Both the position numbers and the translations under genes were made by a program. A stretch of DNA of 36,786 nt from Pleurocapsa sp. MO_226.B13 (GTDB taxonomy: Bacteria; Cyanobacteriota; Cyanobacteriia; Cyanobacteriales; Xenococcaceae): assembly GCA_030064795.1 (NCBI GenBank), contig JASJEI010000064.1, forward strand, positions 1 through 36,786, written 5' to 3'. Positions 7,928 to 15,978 of this stretch are shown one piece after another; within the stretch, counting starts at the first letter, position 1; the number at the start of each line of letters is the position of its first letter. The notes under the pieces are model-generated. The model was not told where the DNA came from. It saw nothing but the letters and a program-made list of their open reading frames with translations, and made no database searches.

Positions 7928-9673
7928 TCAGCATTTTTCTAGTATATATTCGCCCGATGGGTCTTTTTGTTTCAAGGCTTTAACCTCCTTGTTTTCCATA
8001 ACAAATTCAAAAGTCATATCTGAAAAACGTTCAATGCGGAAGATGAGATTTTTATAGGGAATAAGTTTTTCTTCGGGCTGACTTGGGACTACTAAATAGA
8101 GAAAATTATCATCTTTTAGAACTACTTGGAACTTAAAATCTGTTGGTGTTGCGTATGTTCCTGCAAGCTGCGCCAACAATTGTGGGTCAAAAGTCTCACC
8201 TTGACGGTTAAAGATCGCTTCTTTTTCATCCAGAGACATAGTTACTCGATCCACATCACCTTGAGGATTAACCAGGAAGTTTACCGACCATTTGCCCAAA
8301 CGCTCGTCATCTGGTGTATCAAAGCGATCGTAGTGGAAATGAGATAGAGGTAGCTCGATCTTGCCAAAGTTGAATTGCAGATTATCATCTTTCATAGCGA
8401 TCTTAACAATGCCGTAGACTGGATGTGAGTATTCCCCTACGTACTCAGCTAAGGGATGTGAGGGGGTAGTATCAGAAATCCGATCTGCATCAGCTTTCGA
8501 TCGCGCTTCTTTCTCTGCTTGTTTTGCTTTGATTCTTACATCCAGCCAGCGATCGCTCCATGGTGTTGGATCTAAATTTAACAAACGTTCGTAAATGTTA
8601 TAGCTGAGGATATCCGTCAGTGAGGCACAATGGTCGCCGATGACAAACGCGATCGCAGCGAATTTGTGCTGAGGTAGAAAAGATATCTGTGAATAAAAAC
8701 CATCAATTGCTCCCCCATGATAGGTTAACAGATGTCCGCGATAAGCTACGGTTTGGCGACCCATGCCATAGACGGGGTTGAGTAATTCCCACCAGTCCCT
8801 TGTTTCTCCTAATACATTAGGAAGGGCGATCGCGGGTTCTAAAGTGGCATTGAGTATGCTGGATGAAATAACTTGGTTATCACCATACTTCCCATCGTTC
8901 ATCAAGGCGATAAGCCAGTGAGATATATCTTCGATATTAGAAATAATTGCCCCTGCGGGGGCGACAGCTTCTATCTCTTCATAGTAAGGAATTTGATAAA
9001 TTTCATCACTGTCCCTCTTTTCGGTAAATGGTACGCCGTAGTCGGAGTGCTTCAGCATCTCAGCAATAGTATAGATAGTGCTGTGCATTTCTAAAGGCTG
9101 CAAGATTTTTTCGCGGACATACTCTTCCCAAGTCATTCCCGACAGCAATTCGATAATGTAGCCCACAGCAGCATACATCAGGTTGTTATAGAAAAAAGCC
9201 TGTCTTAACGATACTTCTGGTTTTAAATATTTCAGGCGATCGCAAATATCTTTACGAGTAAGAGAATCCTGCCTATACCACATACCGTCGTGGCGAGTAA
9301 TACCCGTGCGGTGAGCTAGCATATCCCGCAAAGTCACGGTATTATTTAATTCATGATTATAAAAGCAAATAGCTGGCACGGCATCGCGAATTGGTTCGTC
9401 CCAGGTTAACTTGCCTTCTTCCACCAATATTCCCGCAGCGATCGCGGTAAACAGCTTGGTATTAGAACCGATAGGAAAAAGTGTTTTTGAGGTAAAGGGT
9501 AGTTTCTCTTGGTAGTTGCGATCGCCATATCCTTTAGCAAAGACAAGTTGATCCTCTGCCACAATTCCGACACCAATTCCTGGAGCATTCCAATCTTGAA
9601 GCAGCTTCTCTACATAAGCATCAAAATCTTGAAGCTTGTCACCAACATCAGCTTGTTGTGTTGTAAGATTCAT
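7928..9673 (-). CDS. Serine hydrolase, class C beta-lactamase/PBP-like fold
   Basis: A 581-residue protein. The beta-lactamase domain (about 10-370) has the catalytic SxxK as SNTK (70-73), YxN as YNN (162-164) and the KTG-equivalent as HGG (319-321). These are the hallmarks of the family PF00144 of esterases, D-aminopeptidases and class C-like enzymes. Two C-terminal beta-rich segments follow: about 408-495 (LAEYVGEYSHPVYG), resembling DUF3471, and about 498-581 (LAQLAGTYATPTDF), which looks like a second copy. No signal peptide is visible, so it is probably cytoplasmic. Antibiotic hydrolysis is not implied; peptide or ester hydrolysis is equally likely. Confidence 0.87.
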   Translation of the reverse strand: MNLTTQQADVGDKLQDFDAYVEKLLQDWNAPGIGVGIVAEDQLVFAKGYGDRNYQEKLPFTSKTLFPIGSNTKLFTAIAAGILVEEGKLTWDEPIRDAVPAICFYNHELNNTVTLRDMLAHRTGITRHDGMWYRQDSLTRKDICDRLKYLKPEVSLRQAFFYNNLMYAAVGYIIELLSGMTWEEYVREKILQPLEMHSTIYTIAEMLKHSDYGVPFTEKRDSDEIYQIPYYEEIEAVAPAGAIISNIEDISHWLIALMNDGKYGDNQVISSSILNATLEPAIALPNVLGETRDWWELLNPVYGMGRQTVAYRGHLLTYHGGAIDGFYSQISFLPQHKFAAIAFVIGDHCASLTDILSYNIYERLLNLDPTPWSDRWLDVRIKAKQAEKEARSKADADRISDTTPSHPLAEYVGEYSHPVYGIVKIAMKDDNLQFNFGKIELPLSHFHYDRFDTPDDERLGKWSVNFLVNPQGDVDRVTMSLDEKEAIFNRQGETFDPQLLAQLAGTYATPTDFKFQVVLKDDNFLYLVVPSQPEEKLIPYKNLIFRIERFSDMTFEFVMENKEVKALKQKDPSGEYILEKC

Positions 9674-9769
9674 TGTTTATTAGGATATTGTAATAGTTTT
9701 TGTTTGTGAGTTCGGAATTTGGAGAGACACATAATTATTGTTAGCATCTCCTTGGCGATCGCTAAAGCG

Positions 9770-9935
9770 TTATCTCCCTAAACGAGAAGTATTACCTGGT
9801 GGCCCTAAAGGCGTAGCTACAAAATCTGCAACATCTCCAGAATTTATCCCCTTGACGAACTGTTGATAATCTGCTGGATTGGAGATTATTCCCATTTGGG
9901 GGTGATGAGGTCTTCGACTGCTATCTGAGAAAAAA
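9770..9935 (-). pseudogene. Out-of-frame C-terminal extension of the RTX protein
   Basis: Just after the RTX gene stop, another minus frame is open to a TAA at 9770-9772. It encodes non-random text (IISNPADYQQFVKGINSGDVADF, then TPLGPPGN). It has no credible start of its own: the only upstream Met (9970) lies inside the RTX gene in the wrong frame. The simplest reading is a protein tail separated from its gene by a frameshift. A separate small protein starting at the internal Met (about 9890) is less likely. Confidence 0.35.
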
Positions 9936-11882
9936 CTAGACAAATTCAAAAATAAATCGCTCGGAATCATCTAAACTGAGAGTATCGAGAGAAACATCGG
10001 CGATAATCCCAATTAGTTCTGGTGCCGAACCATCATCGACATAAATAGCAGTTCCAGATGGTAAATCTTCGGGGGATGCACCCAAAAAATAATCGCTAGT
10101 ATCTCCGACTAACTGAATTTTGTCACCCTCCCCTTCAGCACCAAAGTCGGTAATCAAAGCATAATCGTTAGTTCCAGGCGTGCTAGCATCGCCATCATCG
10201 TAGAAGATAGATCGAGTTTCAGTAGGGAACACCTGTCCCAAGATAAACAGATCCTCACCTCGATTTCCTATCAAGACATCTATCTCATCCAAACCAGGCT
10301 CAAAACTAAGGGGGGCAGTTCCTATCAGGGTATCAAAACCATCTCCCCCCTCAAGAAGATCGTTTCCGACCCCGCCAGCCAAGCGATCGCTCCCTGACTC
10401 CCCCAGTAAAGTATCATCTGCTGCTAATCCTAAAAGGATTTCAGCTTCACTCGTTCCCTCAAGACGATCTGCCTCTTCTGTGCCAGTTATTTGCGGAATA
10501 CCTTCAGTAATAACTAAGTCAGCAAATCGATTATCTGGATCTACGGTATAGTCCTCCTGGGGTATCAGATCGAGAGAAATAGTTTCATCGGGTTCGAGAA
10601 AACTATCGGGGAAAGGAACGACGACCAAGCTAGCCTCGGTTACTCCTTCGGGGATGGTAATAAAAGAAGTGCGATCGCTTAGGGGAATAACGCTGAGATC
10701 CTCGATGTTATTACTGGCTTCTAGATCGAAATCCACATCTCTAGCGTTAGGGTCGATATCATCATCTCCCGCACGAAAATTGATGGTTAAACCCCCTTCG
10801 GGGGCTGGTTCGGATAGCTGAAAGACAAAAGTTCCAGGGTCAGATTCAGCTTCCGATAAAGGGGTATCGGGTTGGGCAAATACGCTCACTTCTGGTATGG
10901 GAACATTACCTTGAAATTGCTCTGGGTTATCTAAACTCAGACTATCTGGGTCGATATTTTCGACAATTGCAATTAGTTCTGGTGATGCACCATCATTAAG
11001 ATAGATCGCCGTACCAGAGGGAAAGCCATCGGGAGATGCGGTCAAAAAATAATCGCTGAGTTCTCCAACTAACTTGATTTTATCCCCCTCGTCAGTACCA
11101 AAATCGCTAATCAAAGCATAATCATTTGTTCCAGAGGTAGTGGTATCTCCATCGTCGTAAAAGACAGTTCGATCGCCCGTAGGAGATAGTTGTCCTAAAA
11201 GAAATAGATCGTCATCTTCATTTCCCGTCAACAGATCTATTTCCTCTAAGCCAGGCTGAGGACTAAAAGAACTAACTCCAATTAGAGTATCCGAACCTTT
11301 GCCACCATAGACCGAATCATTCCCAGAACCACCACTAACCTCATCATCTCCCTCGTCGCCGTAAACCGAATCATTACCCCCTGCACCAAAAACTAGATCG
11401 TCTTGTTCGCCACCACGAACTAAATCCTCTCCCATACCACCACTGAGAATATCTTTATCCTCGTCGCCATAAACCGAGTCATTACCTTGACCGCCAGTAA
11501 TTTTATCGTCTCCCGCACCACCATTGAGGACATCATCACCGATGCCATTGAAATCATCAACATCACCAAACATCAAGTCATTACCATCTCCTCCTAAGAG
11601 ACTGTCGTTACCATCTTCTCCGATTAAAATATCAGTCTCCACACCGCCATCTAATAAATCATTGCCAATTCCGCCCCGAATATAGTCCGTTCCTTCTCCT
11701 CCCAAAAGTTGGTCATCTCCTGTTGCACCAAAGATATTCTCGTCTCCAAGACCACCAAAGACAGTATCGTTGCCATCTCCCGCACTAACAACATCGTCAT
11801 TACCTTCTAAAACATCAATAACATCGTCTGCGGGAGTACCAAAAAGTAAATCGTTTCCTGTCGTACCAAAAATTTCTGCCAT
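9936..11882 (-). CDS. RTX/hemolysin-type calcium-binding repeat protein
   Basis: A 648-residue, very acidic protein. Residues about 5-190 form a tandem of GGxGxDxxx nonapeptide repeats (GNDSVYGDEGDDEVSGG and similar), which bind calcium in beta-rolls. A Calx-beta-like stretch (about 330-460) and a second short RTX block (about 465-525) follow. A region of about 110 residues, beginning LIG..S and containing FYDDGD, GTNDYAL and PSGTAIY, occurs twice (about 205-315 and 528-640). Such proteins are normally exported by type I secretion; no transporter genes are adjacent. I start at the Met in MAEIFGTTGNDLL (ATG at 11880-11882, GAGAGG upstream) rather than 17 codons earlier, because that Met begins the RTX pattern. 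Confidence 0.85.
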   Translation of the reverse strand: MAEIFGTTGNDLLFGTPADDVIDVLEGNDDVVSAGDGNDTVFGGLGDENIFGATGDDQLLGGEGTDYIRGGIGNDLLDGGVETDILIGEDGNDSLLGGDGNDLMFGDVDDFNGIGDDVLNGGAGDDKITGGQGNDSVYGDEDKDILSGGMGEDLVRGGEQDDLVFGAGGNDSVYGDEGDDEVSGGSGNDSVYGGKGSDTLIGVSSFSPQPGLEEIDLLTGNEDDDLFLLGQLSPTGDRTVFYDDGDTTTSGTNDYALISDFGTDEGDKIKLVGELSDYFLTASPDGFPSGTAIYLNDGASPELIAIVENIDPDSLSLDNPEQFQGNVPIPEVSVFAQPDTPLSEAESDPGTFVFQLSEPAPEGGLTINFRAGDDDIDPNARDVDFDLEASNNIEDLSVIPLSDRTSFITIPEGVTEASLVVVPFPDSFLEPDETISLDLIPQEDYTVDPDNRFADLVITEGIPQITGTEEADRLEGTSEAEILLGLAADDTLLGESGSDRLAGGVGNDLLEGGDGFDTLIGTAPLSFEPGLDEIDVLIGNRGEDLFILGQVFPTETRSIFYDDGDASTPGTNDYALITDFGAEGEGDKIQLVGDTSDYFLGASPEDLPSGTAIYVDDGSAPELIGIIADVSLDTLSLDDSERFIFEFV

Positions 11883-12175
11883 AATAATTAATACCTCTCT
11901 ATCTTTAAATTTTTTTAGAATTCTTACGGGCAAAATGCCTCGTCAAATTTTCTGGTCTTAAAATGTTGGTGTATTGTTGTGCTAAATCTCATGCAGCGAA
12001 TTTAAGCAACACGGCATTTTCTAAGCAAAGCTCTATAGTCTCGACTGTTAGAGTGTATCAACCTACTGGACTGACACGCTTCAAATAATGCAATAGATTC
12101 AACTTAACAACGCCAAACAAATAACTCTCTTTGTGCCTTCGCGCGGACAATTTAAACTTTTGAGGTTCCCTCAAC

Positions 12176-12219
12176 AGCGCGGTTGGATATGCGCCCGCAG
12201 GTGGCGCATCCCCCGCGCT
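12176..12219. repeat. Nested GC-rich stem-loop repeat
   Basis: AGCGCGG at 12176-12182 pairs with CCGCGCT at 12213-12219. Inside, ATGCGCC at 12189-12195 pairs with GGCGCAT at 12203-12209 around a CGCAGGT loop. It lies in the 11883-12288 gap. A 72-codon minus reading frame crossing it looks like repeat translation. Otherwise this gap shows no gene. Confidence 0.6.
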
Positions 12220-12288
12220 CAAAAGCCATGTCAAAAGCCTTTGCGTGAGATTATCTAATACCTTGGCAACATGCACATCACCCCTTTA

Positions 12289-13233
12289 TCAAGCAAAAAC
12301 AAAATCACTCGAACTTAAATCGGCTACCTGGGTATCCAAGAGAATTGCTAAATCCTGGTCGAAAGCATTGATAATAGTGTTATTACCATCTTGAATCAAA
12401 TTCAAGTCTTCAAATCCTAGAGTTGTATTGGCAAAACCAATTACATCTTCGCTAGGGGAAAAGTCTGTAATCGTATTCTTTTGACTGGGTAAATCATGGG
12501 TGTCTGTGACCAACCAAAAGCGATCGCGATCGCCATCTCCTCCTGTGATAATATTGTTGCCCTCCCCCGAACCTAAAAAGAGTATATCGTTACCAGAACC
12601 AGCTATAATCCGATGATTACTACCTGCAAATATAACATCATCACCACTACCTAAATCTATACGACTTGATTCCCCTCCAGAGGCAAAAGTAATATCTACA
12701 GTATCATCACCACTACCTGTAAACAGGATCTGATTGTCTCCCACATATTGTTCTTCATTAGGTATTGCTGTATCAAAAAAGTCAGCTTCAAAACTACCAA
12801 ATACTATTTTTATTTCTTCTGGTAGTGGTTCGGATCTTTCTATAGTCTGTACAACTGTACTGCTGCGGGGAGTCTCGATCCCAGACGAACCAGATTGAAC
12901 ATCGATCTCGACGGTAATTGAATCTAGCACTTCATCCAGATTGTATTCAATCCCAAAAGGAGTGGGAATTGGTTCGGTAAGCAAACTCGTCACCAGGTTT
13001 TTATTGAGGATTTCCCAGAAGTCAGTTTCATTGGGGTAGTTAAGAAGAAACTCATCGATATAATCCCGAATGGGAACAAAGTCGGGATATTCAAAGGGGT
13101 CGTCTTCTCCAATACCTTCCTTAAGGTCGAGATCGACGGAAAGGTCGATAACTGCTTCCCCTTGATGTTCGATTTCATAGTCGAGGATTTCAAAAGAAAA
13201 CGTTTCTTCCGACGGATTGATTTGAGTTGTCAT
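12289..13233 (-). CDS. RTX-type calcium-binding protein with unknown N-terminal domain
   Basis: A 314-residue acidic protein. Residues about 1-150 form an unrecognised, non-repetitive domain (DYEIEHQGEAVIDLSVDLDL, PTPFGIEYNLDEVLDSITVEI). Residues about 180-260 carry degenerate RTX repeats (GSGDDTVDI, GSGDDVIFAG, GSGNDILFLGSGEGNN). The end (about 265-314) has the usual post-RTX TDFSPSEDVIGF and a terminal DFVFA. The Phe-terminated tail fits a type I secretion signal. I use ATG 13231-13233 (MTTQINPSEE) rather than the frame's first Met 21 codons upstream, whose leader is hydrophobic and unlike the rest. It lies on the same strand as the larger RTX gene but about 400 bp away. Confidence 0.75.
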   Translation of the reverse strand: MTTQINPSEETFSFEILDYEIEHQGEAVIDLSVDLDLKEGIGEDDPFEYPDFVPIRDYIDEFLLNYPNETDFWEILNKNLVTSLLTEPIPTPFGIEYNLDEVLDSITVEIDVQSGSSGIETPRSSTVVQTIERSEPLPEEIKIVFGSFEADFFDTAIPNEEQYVGDNQILFTGSGDDTVDITFASGGESSRIDLGSGDDVIFAGSNHRIIAGSGNDILFLGSGEGNNIITGGDGDRDRFWLVTDTHDLPSQKNTITDFSPSEDVIGFANTTLGFEDLNLIQDGNNTIINAFDQDLAILLDTQVADLSSSDFVFA

Positions 13234-13618
13234 ATTTTTGATGATGATTCGGGATTGAATTGGATAAATATTCAGATAGATAACTACCTGTGCCACTAAA
13301 ACCTTATTCGCTGCCAGTTAAATCATGATTATTTCACGTACCAACCAATACATTAAGATCGAATAGCAATTGATTCGCTCAACTCAATAGATTGGCAAGT
13401 AAACTATAAACTCAATCCGCAACCCCTAAAAATCAGTCAAAGTAATAGTCATAATTTCCTTTCCTCCTGTTACGGAAAATTAGCAAGATCTAAACAATAT
13501 TGAGTAGATACTAGTATTTTGCTATTTATAGTTCTTCAATACTAGGGGAAAAATTCGGGTATTTATTAACTCACGGTTCGCTTAATTAAAATGTATTGAA
13601 TCAAATAAAACATCTCAA
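13234..13618. other. Gap without gene upstream of RTX gene
   Basis: AT-rich sequence between the RTX gene start and the transposase fragment. It should hold the RTX promoter and perhaps the left end of the older transposon. No ORF, clear hairpin or confident promoter box was seen. Confidence 0.4.
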
Positions 13619-13818
13619 GTGTATGCTGGAGGTGAAGTTGAGAGAATAGAGAGAGCCAGATTCTTGAAAGGAACGATCTCGGAACGAGCAGATGATCTAC
13701 CTCTAATTATCCATTGGTTAAAACAAATGGACATAGCCTCAATAATCGATCGAGAGCTAGCTTCACCTCATGGAAATCGAAAAGGGTTGAGTTATGGTCA
13801 ATTATCAGTTTTGTTTTT
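13619..13818 (+). pseudogene. N-terminal fragment of DUF4277-type (IS1634-like) transposase
   Basis: About 66 codons open from a GTG read ...LPLIIHWLKQMDIASIIDRELASPHG, then GLSYGQLSVLFLV. This is the N-terminal DUF4277 region found in IS1634-like transposases. The frame is cut exactly where the IS1-family end (GGTAGTCCTAAAG) begins at 13819. No continuation is found on the other side of that element, so the rest of the transposase has been lost. The fragment cannot encode an active enzyme. Confidence 0.65.
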
Positions 13819-13825
13819 GGTAGTC

Positions 13826-14246
13826 CTAAAGATGTAAGGATGCATTGTAGTGATGGACAAAGTACCAAATTGCCCCAATATGATTTTCGATTTTTTTGGA
13901 GAATGAAAGAGTCTTCCTGACTAAACGAGAAACCCGAGGAGCGCAATGTACAGTTAAATCTCTCGATATAATTAGTTTTCCCCGTTTCTTTTCCGACAGC
14001 TTGATGGCGTTTTGAAGGAATTACCTGTTCGTAGGCTTCCCAAAAGTCGCTATAACAAACAGCACATTGTCGATAGACAGGTGGTAGAGATTGCCACAGC
14101 TTTTTTGCTCCTTCTCTACTGCGATCGCCAATATGAACTCCTACAATTTCTCTAGTTTTGGCATCCAAAGCCAACCAAATCCACTGTTTATTGCTTTTGG
14201 TAACGACAAAAGACCACATTTCATCGCATTGAATCTTTAATTTGCC
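13826..14246 (-). pseudogene. IS1 InsB (DDE transposase) with frameshift
   Basis: After the slippery run the reading gives IQCDEMWSFV, then WIWLALDAKTREIVGVHIGDRS, PPVYRQCAVCYSDFWEAY, and GKETGKTNYIERFNCTLR, all typical of IS1 InsB. After TLR the expected VSRLVRKTLSFSKKIENHIG, then WYFVHHYN continues in a neighbouring frame and ends at TAG 13826-13828. Seven bases (about 13934-13940) stand where six are needed, so one extra base breaks the gene just before the end of the catalytic region. Confidence 0.75.
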
Positions 14247-14563
14247 TTTTTTTTTGCTTTGATTTTGACTTGTTGGGAAACGGATTCATATTTAGCATTG
14301 ACATAGCCCTGTAGCCAGGGTTCTGAAACTTCTGTGACTCTGGCAATCCCTGCCAGGGGAATTTTCTCTAACAGTAGTTTGTCAATCAAGTCTTTAGTTT
14401 CCTGACTGATGATTTTGTGTTGTGGGTCTTTGACAAATTGTCTACCACAATTCCGACATCTATAATTCTGCTTGCCGTTGTGAATTTTTCCGTTTTTGAC
14501 AATTAAATTATACAAACACCTTTTATGAAAATCACCTAAAATGATCTCATAGATAAACTGCAT
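14237..14563 (-). CDS. insA: IS1 family protein InsA
   Basis: A 108-residue reading frame with the zinc-ribbon pair CRNCGRQFV followed by a helix-turn-helix-like region (LLLEKIPLAGIARVTEVSEPWLQGYVN), as in IS1 InsA, which binds the element ends. It ends just past the A9 run used for -1 frameshifting into insB. The N-terminus (MQFIYEIILGDFHKRC) is unusual; the true start may be internal. Confidence 0.7.
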   Translation of the reverse strand: MQFIYEIILGDFHKRCLYNLIVKNGKIHNGKQNYRCRNCGRQFVKDPQHKIISQETKDLIDKLLLEKIPLAGIARVTEVSEPWLQGYVNAKYESVSQQVKIKAKKKAN

Positions 14564-14603
14564 TCTGCTTTCGTTGTAGAAACATCTTAGAACTATTAGC
14601 TTG

Positions 14604-15914
14604 ATGAAGCAACATATTAAACTAAAGCTAAAACAAGCAATTTCTAATGTTAGATTTCCTTATTGGCAAAACATAATCCACCAAAAGGCGATCGCGAAAA
14701 CTAATCTCCATCCAGAAATAGATCGCGTTTTTGTTAAGTATCAAATACCCATTTGGGTTACACAAGAATATTCTCCCAATGGTCAAACTTGGGATAATAC
14801 CGAGTTGGCGACTGGTCTGAATCGCATCTATCGCCTTATTTTGCAACATAACCAGAATATTATTCCTGAATTAATTCGAGAACTATCTAATATTCCTATG
14901 GTAGAAAATGTGCAAATCGGGTCTATTGGTCAAGTAGATTTGCCAACGCTGCTGCCAACTCAGATGAACCTTATAACAGATCGCAGATCTCGCGATGCAA
15001 TCTATCTAGACGAAGCACACCAATTATTTACACGAGGTCATCCTGAAATTACGGTGGCGGTTTTAGATACTGGCGTCAATCTCGATCATCCTGAATATAA
15101 ACATACTTTGCGGTCTGGATATGATTTTGTCGATATTATTGACGGGGCTAGTAATTTTGTAGGTGATTTTCTGGGCTATGACGACGATCCAGATGATGAA
15201 GTGGGGCATGGAACTCATGTAACTGGAATCATTGCAGCCAAAGGTATAAATATGCCCGTGGGAGTTGCGCCCCAATGCCGAATTTTGCCCGTGCGCGTTT
15301 TAGGGGCAATGAAGCGAGGAAGTAAGCGAGTAGGAGCGGGTTTGGTAGATAACATCAACTCTGGAATTAAATGGGCGATAGATCGCGGGGCTGATGTAAT
15401 CAATATGAGTTTAGGAATTCAACATACTGGAGGCGGATTGCCACATCAAGAGGTTGTAGAATATGCCCAACGTAAGGGAGTAACTATTGTTGCTGCGTCA
15501 GGAAATGATGGAACCGAACAACTTTACTATCCAGGTGCGCTTCCCTATGTAATTGCTGTAGGTGCAGTGGATGAGTTAGGCAGCATAGCGCATTTTTCTA
15601 CTTACGGAAAACAAGTAGATTTGGTCGCACCAGGAACAAATATCTACAGTACTTATTTGAGTAATGATTATGCTTTTTCTACGGGAACTTCTCATGCTTC
15701 CCCATTTGTAACTGGGACTGTGGCAATACTAAAGTCTTATGCGTTACAGAAACGAGGTCAGCGTTTATCAGATAGTCAAGTCAAGTATCTTCTAAAGCAT
15801 ACTGCCGATCGCCTTGATAGTAGATTTAAACATCGTAAGGCAGGATTTGGCAAGTTAAATCCGCTCGATGCCTTGCGATTGTTGGAATATAAGTTTTTCG
15901 GGAATGGAGGTTAA
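14604..15914 (+). CDS. S8 family subtilisin-like serine peptidase
   Basis: A 436-residue subtilase. The catalytic Asp is in VLDTGVN (about 155), His in GHGTHVTG (about 202), the oxyanion Asn in AASGNDG (about 301) and Ser in GTSHASPF (about 363), so the triad is complete. Residues about 35-115 form a propeptide-like region ending before the mature domain. There is no signal peptide or membrane segment, so it probably acts inside the cell, unless moved by an unconventional route. It is the first gene of the plus-strand cluster. The ATG at 14604 lies six bases from the end of the IS1 element and has no good ribosome binding site, so its native 5' region may have been replaced. A TTG one codon earlier is also open. 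Confidence 0.9.
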   Translation: MKQHIKLKLKQAISNVRFPYWQNIIHQKAIAKTNLHPEIDRVFVKYQIPIWVTQEYSPNGQTWDNTELATGLNRIYRLILQHNQNIIPELIRELSNIPMVENVQIGSIGQVDLPTLLPTQMNLITDRRSRDAIYLDEAHQLFTRGHPEITVAVLDTGVNLDHPEYKHTLRSGYDFVDIIDGASNFVGDFLGYDDDPDDEVGHGTHVTGIIAAKGINMPVGVAPQCRILPVRVLGAMKRGSKRVGAGLVDNINSGIKWAIDRGADVINMSLGIQHTGGGLPHQEVVEYAQRKGVTIVAASGNDGTEQLYYPGALPYVIAVGAVDELGSIAHFSTYGKQVDLVAPGTNIYSTYLSNDYAFSTGTSHASPFVTGTVAILKSYALQKRGQRLSDSQVKYLLKHTADRLDSRFKHRKAGFGKLNPLDALRLLEYKFFGNGG

Positions 15915-15978
15915 ACAAAATTGTCTCAAAAGTTCGTCCGAATAGTTACTAGTTTTTTAATTTATCAGGAGAGAAGTA

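Larger units (their letters stand above)
13819..14598 (-). mobile_element. IS1-family insertion sequence, decayed
   Basis: About 780 bp, the usual IS1 length. The left end GGTAGTCCTAAAGATGT at 13819-13835 is an imperfect inverted match of ACATCTTAGAACTATTA at 14582-14598. It carries insA and insB reading frames on the minus strand joined by an A9 slippery run (14247-14255), as in IS1 programmed frameshifting. insB has an additional frameshift, so it is probably inactive. The flanks TTGTTTTT and GCTTGATG do not match, so no target duplication is seen. Confidence 0.75.

Noticed and set aside
12058..12276. 72-codon minus frame with GDAPPAGAYPTALLREPQ
   Set aside because: It spans the nested GC-rich hairpin and looks like spurious translation of a dispersed cyanobacterial repeat.
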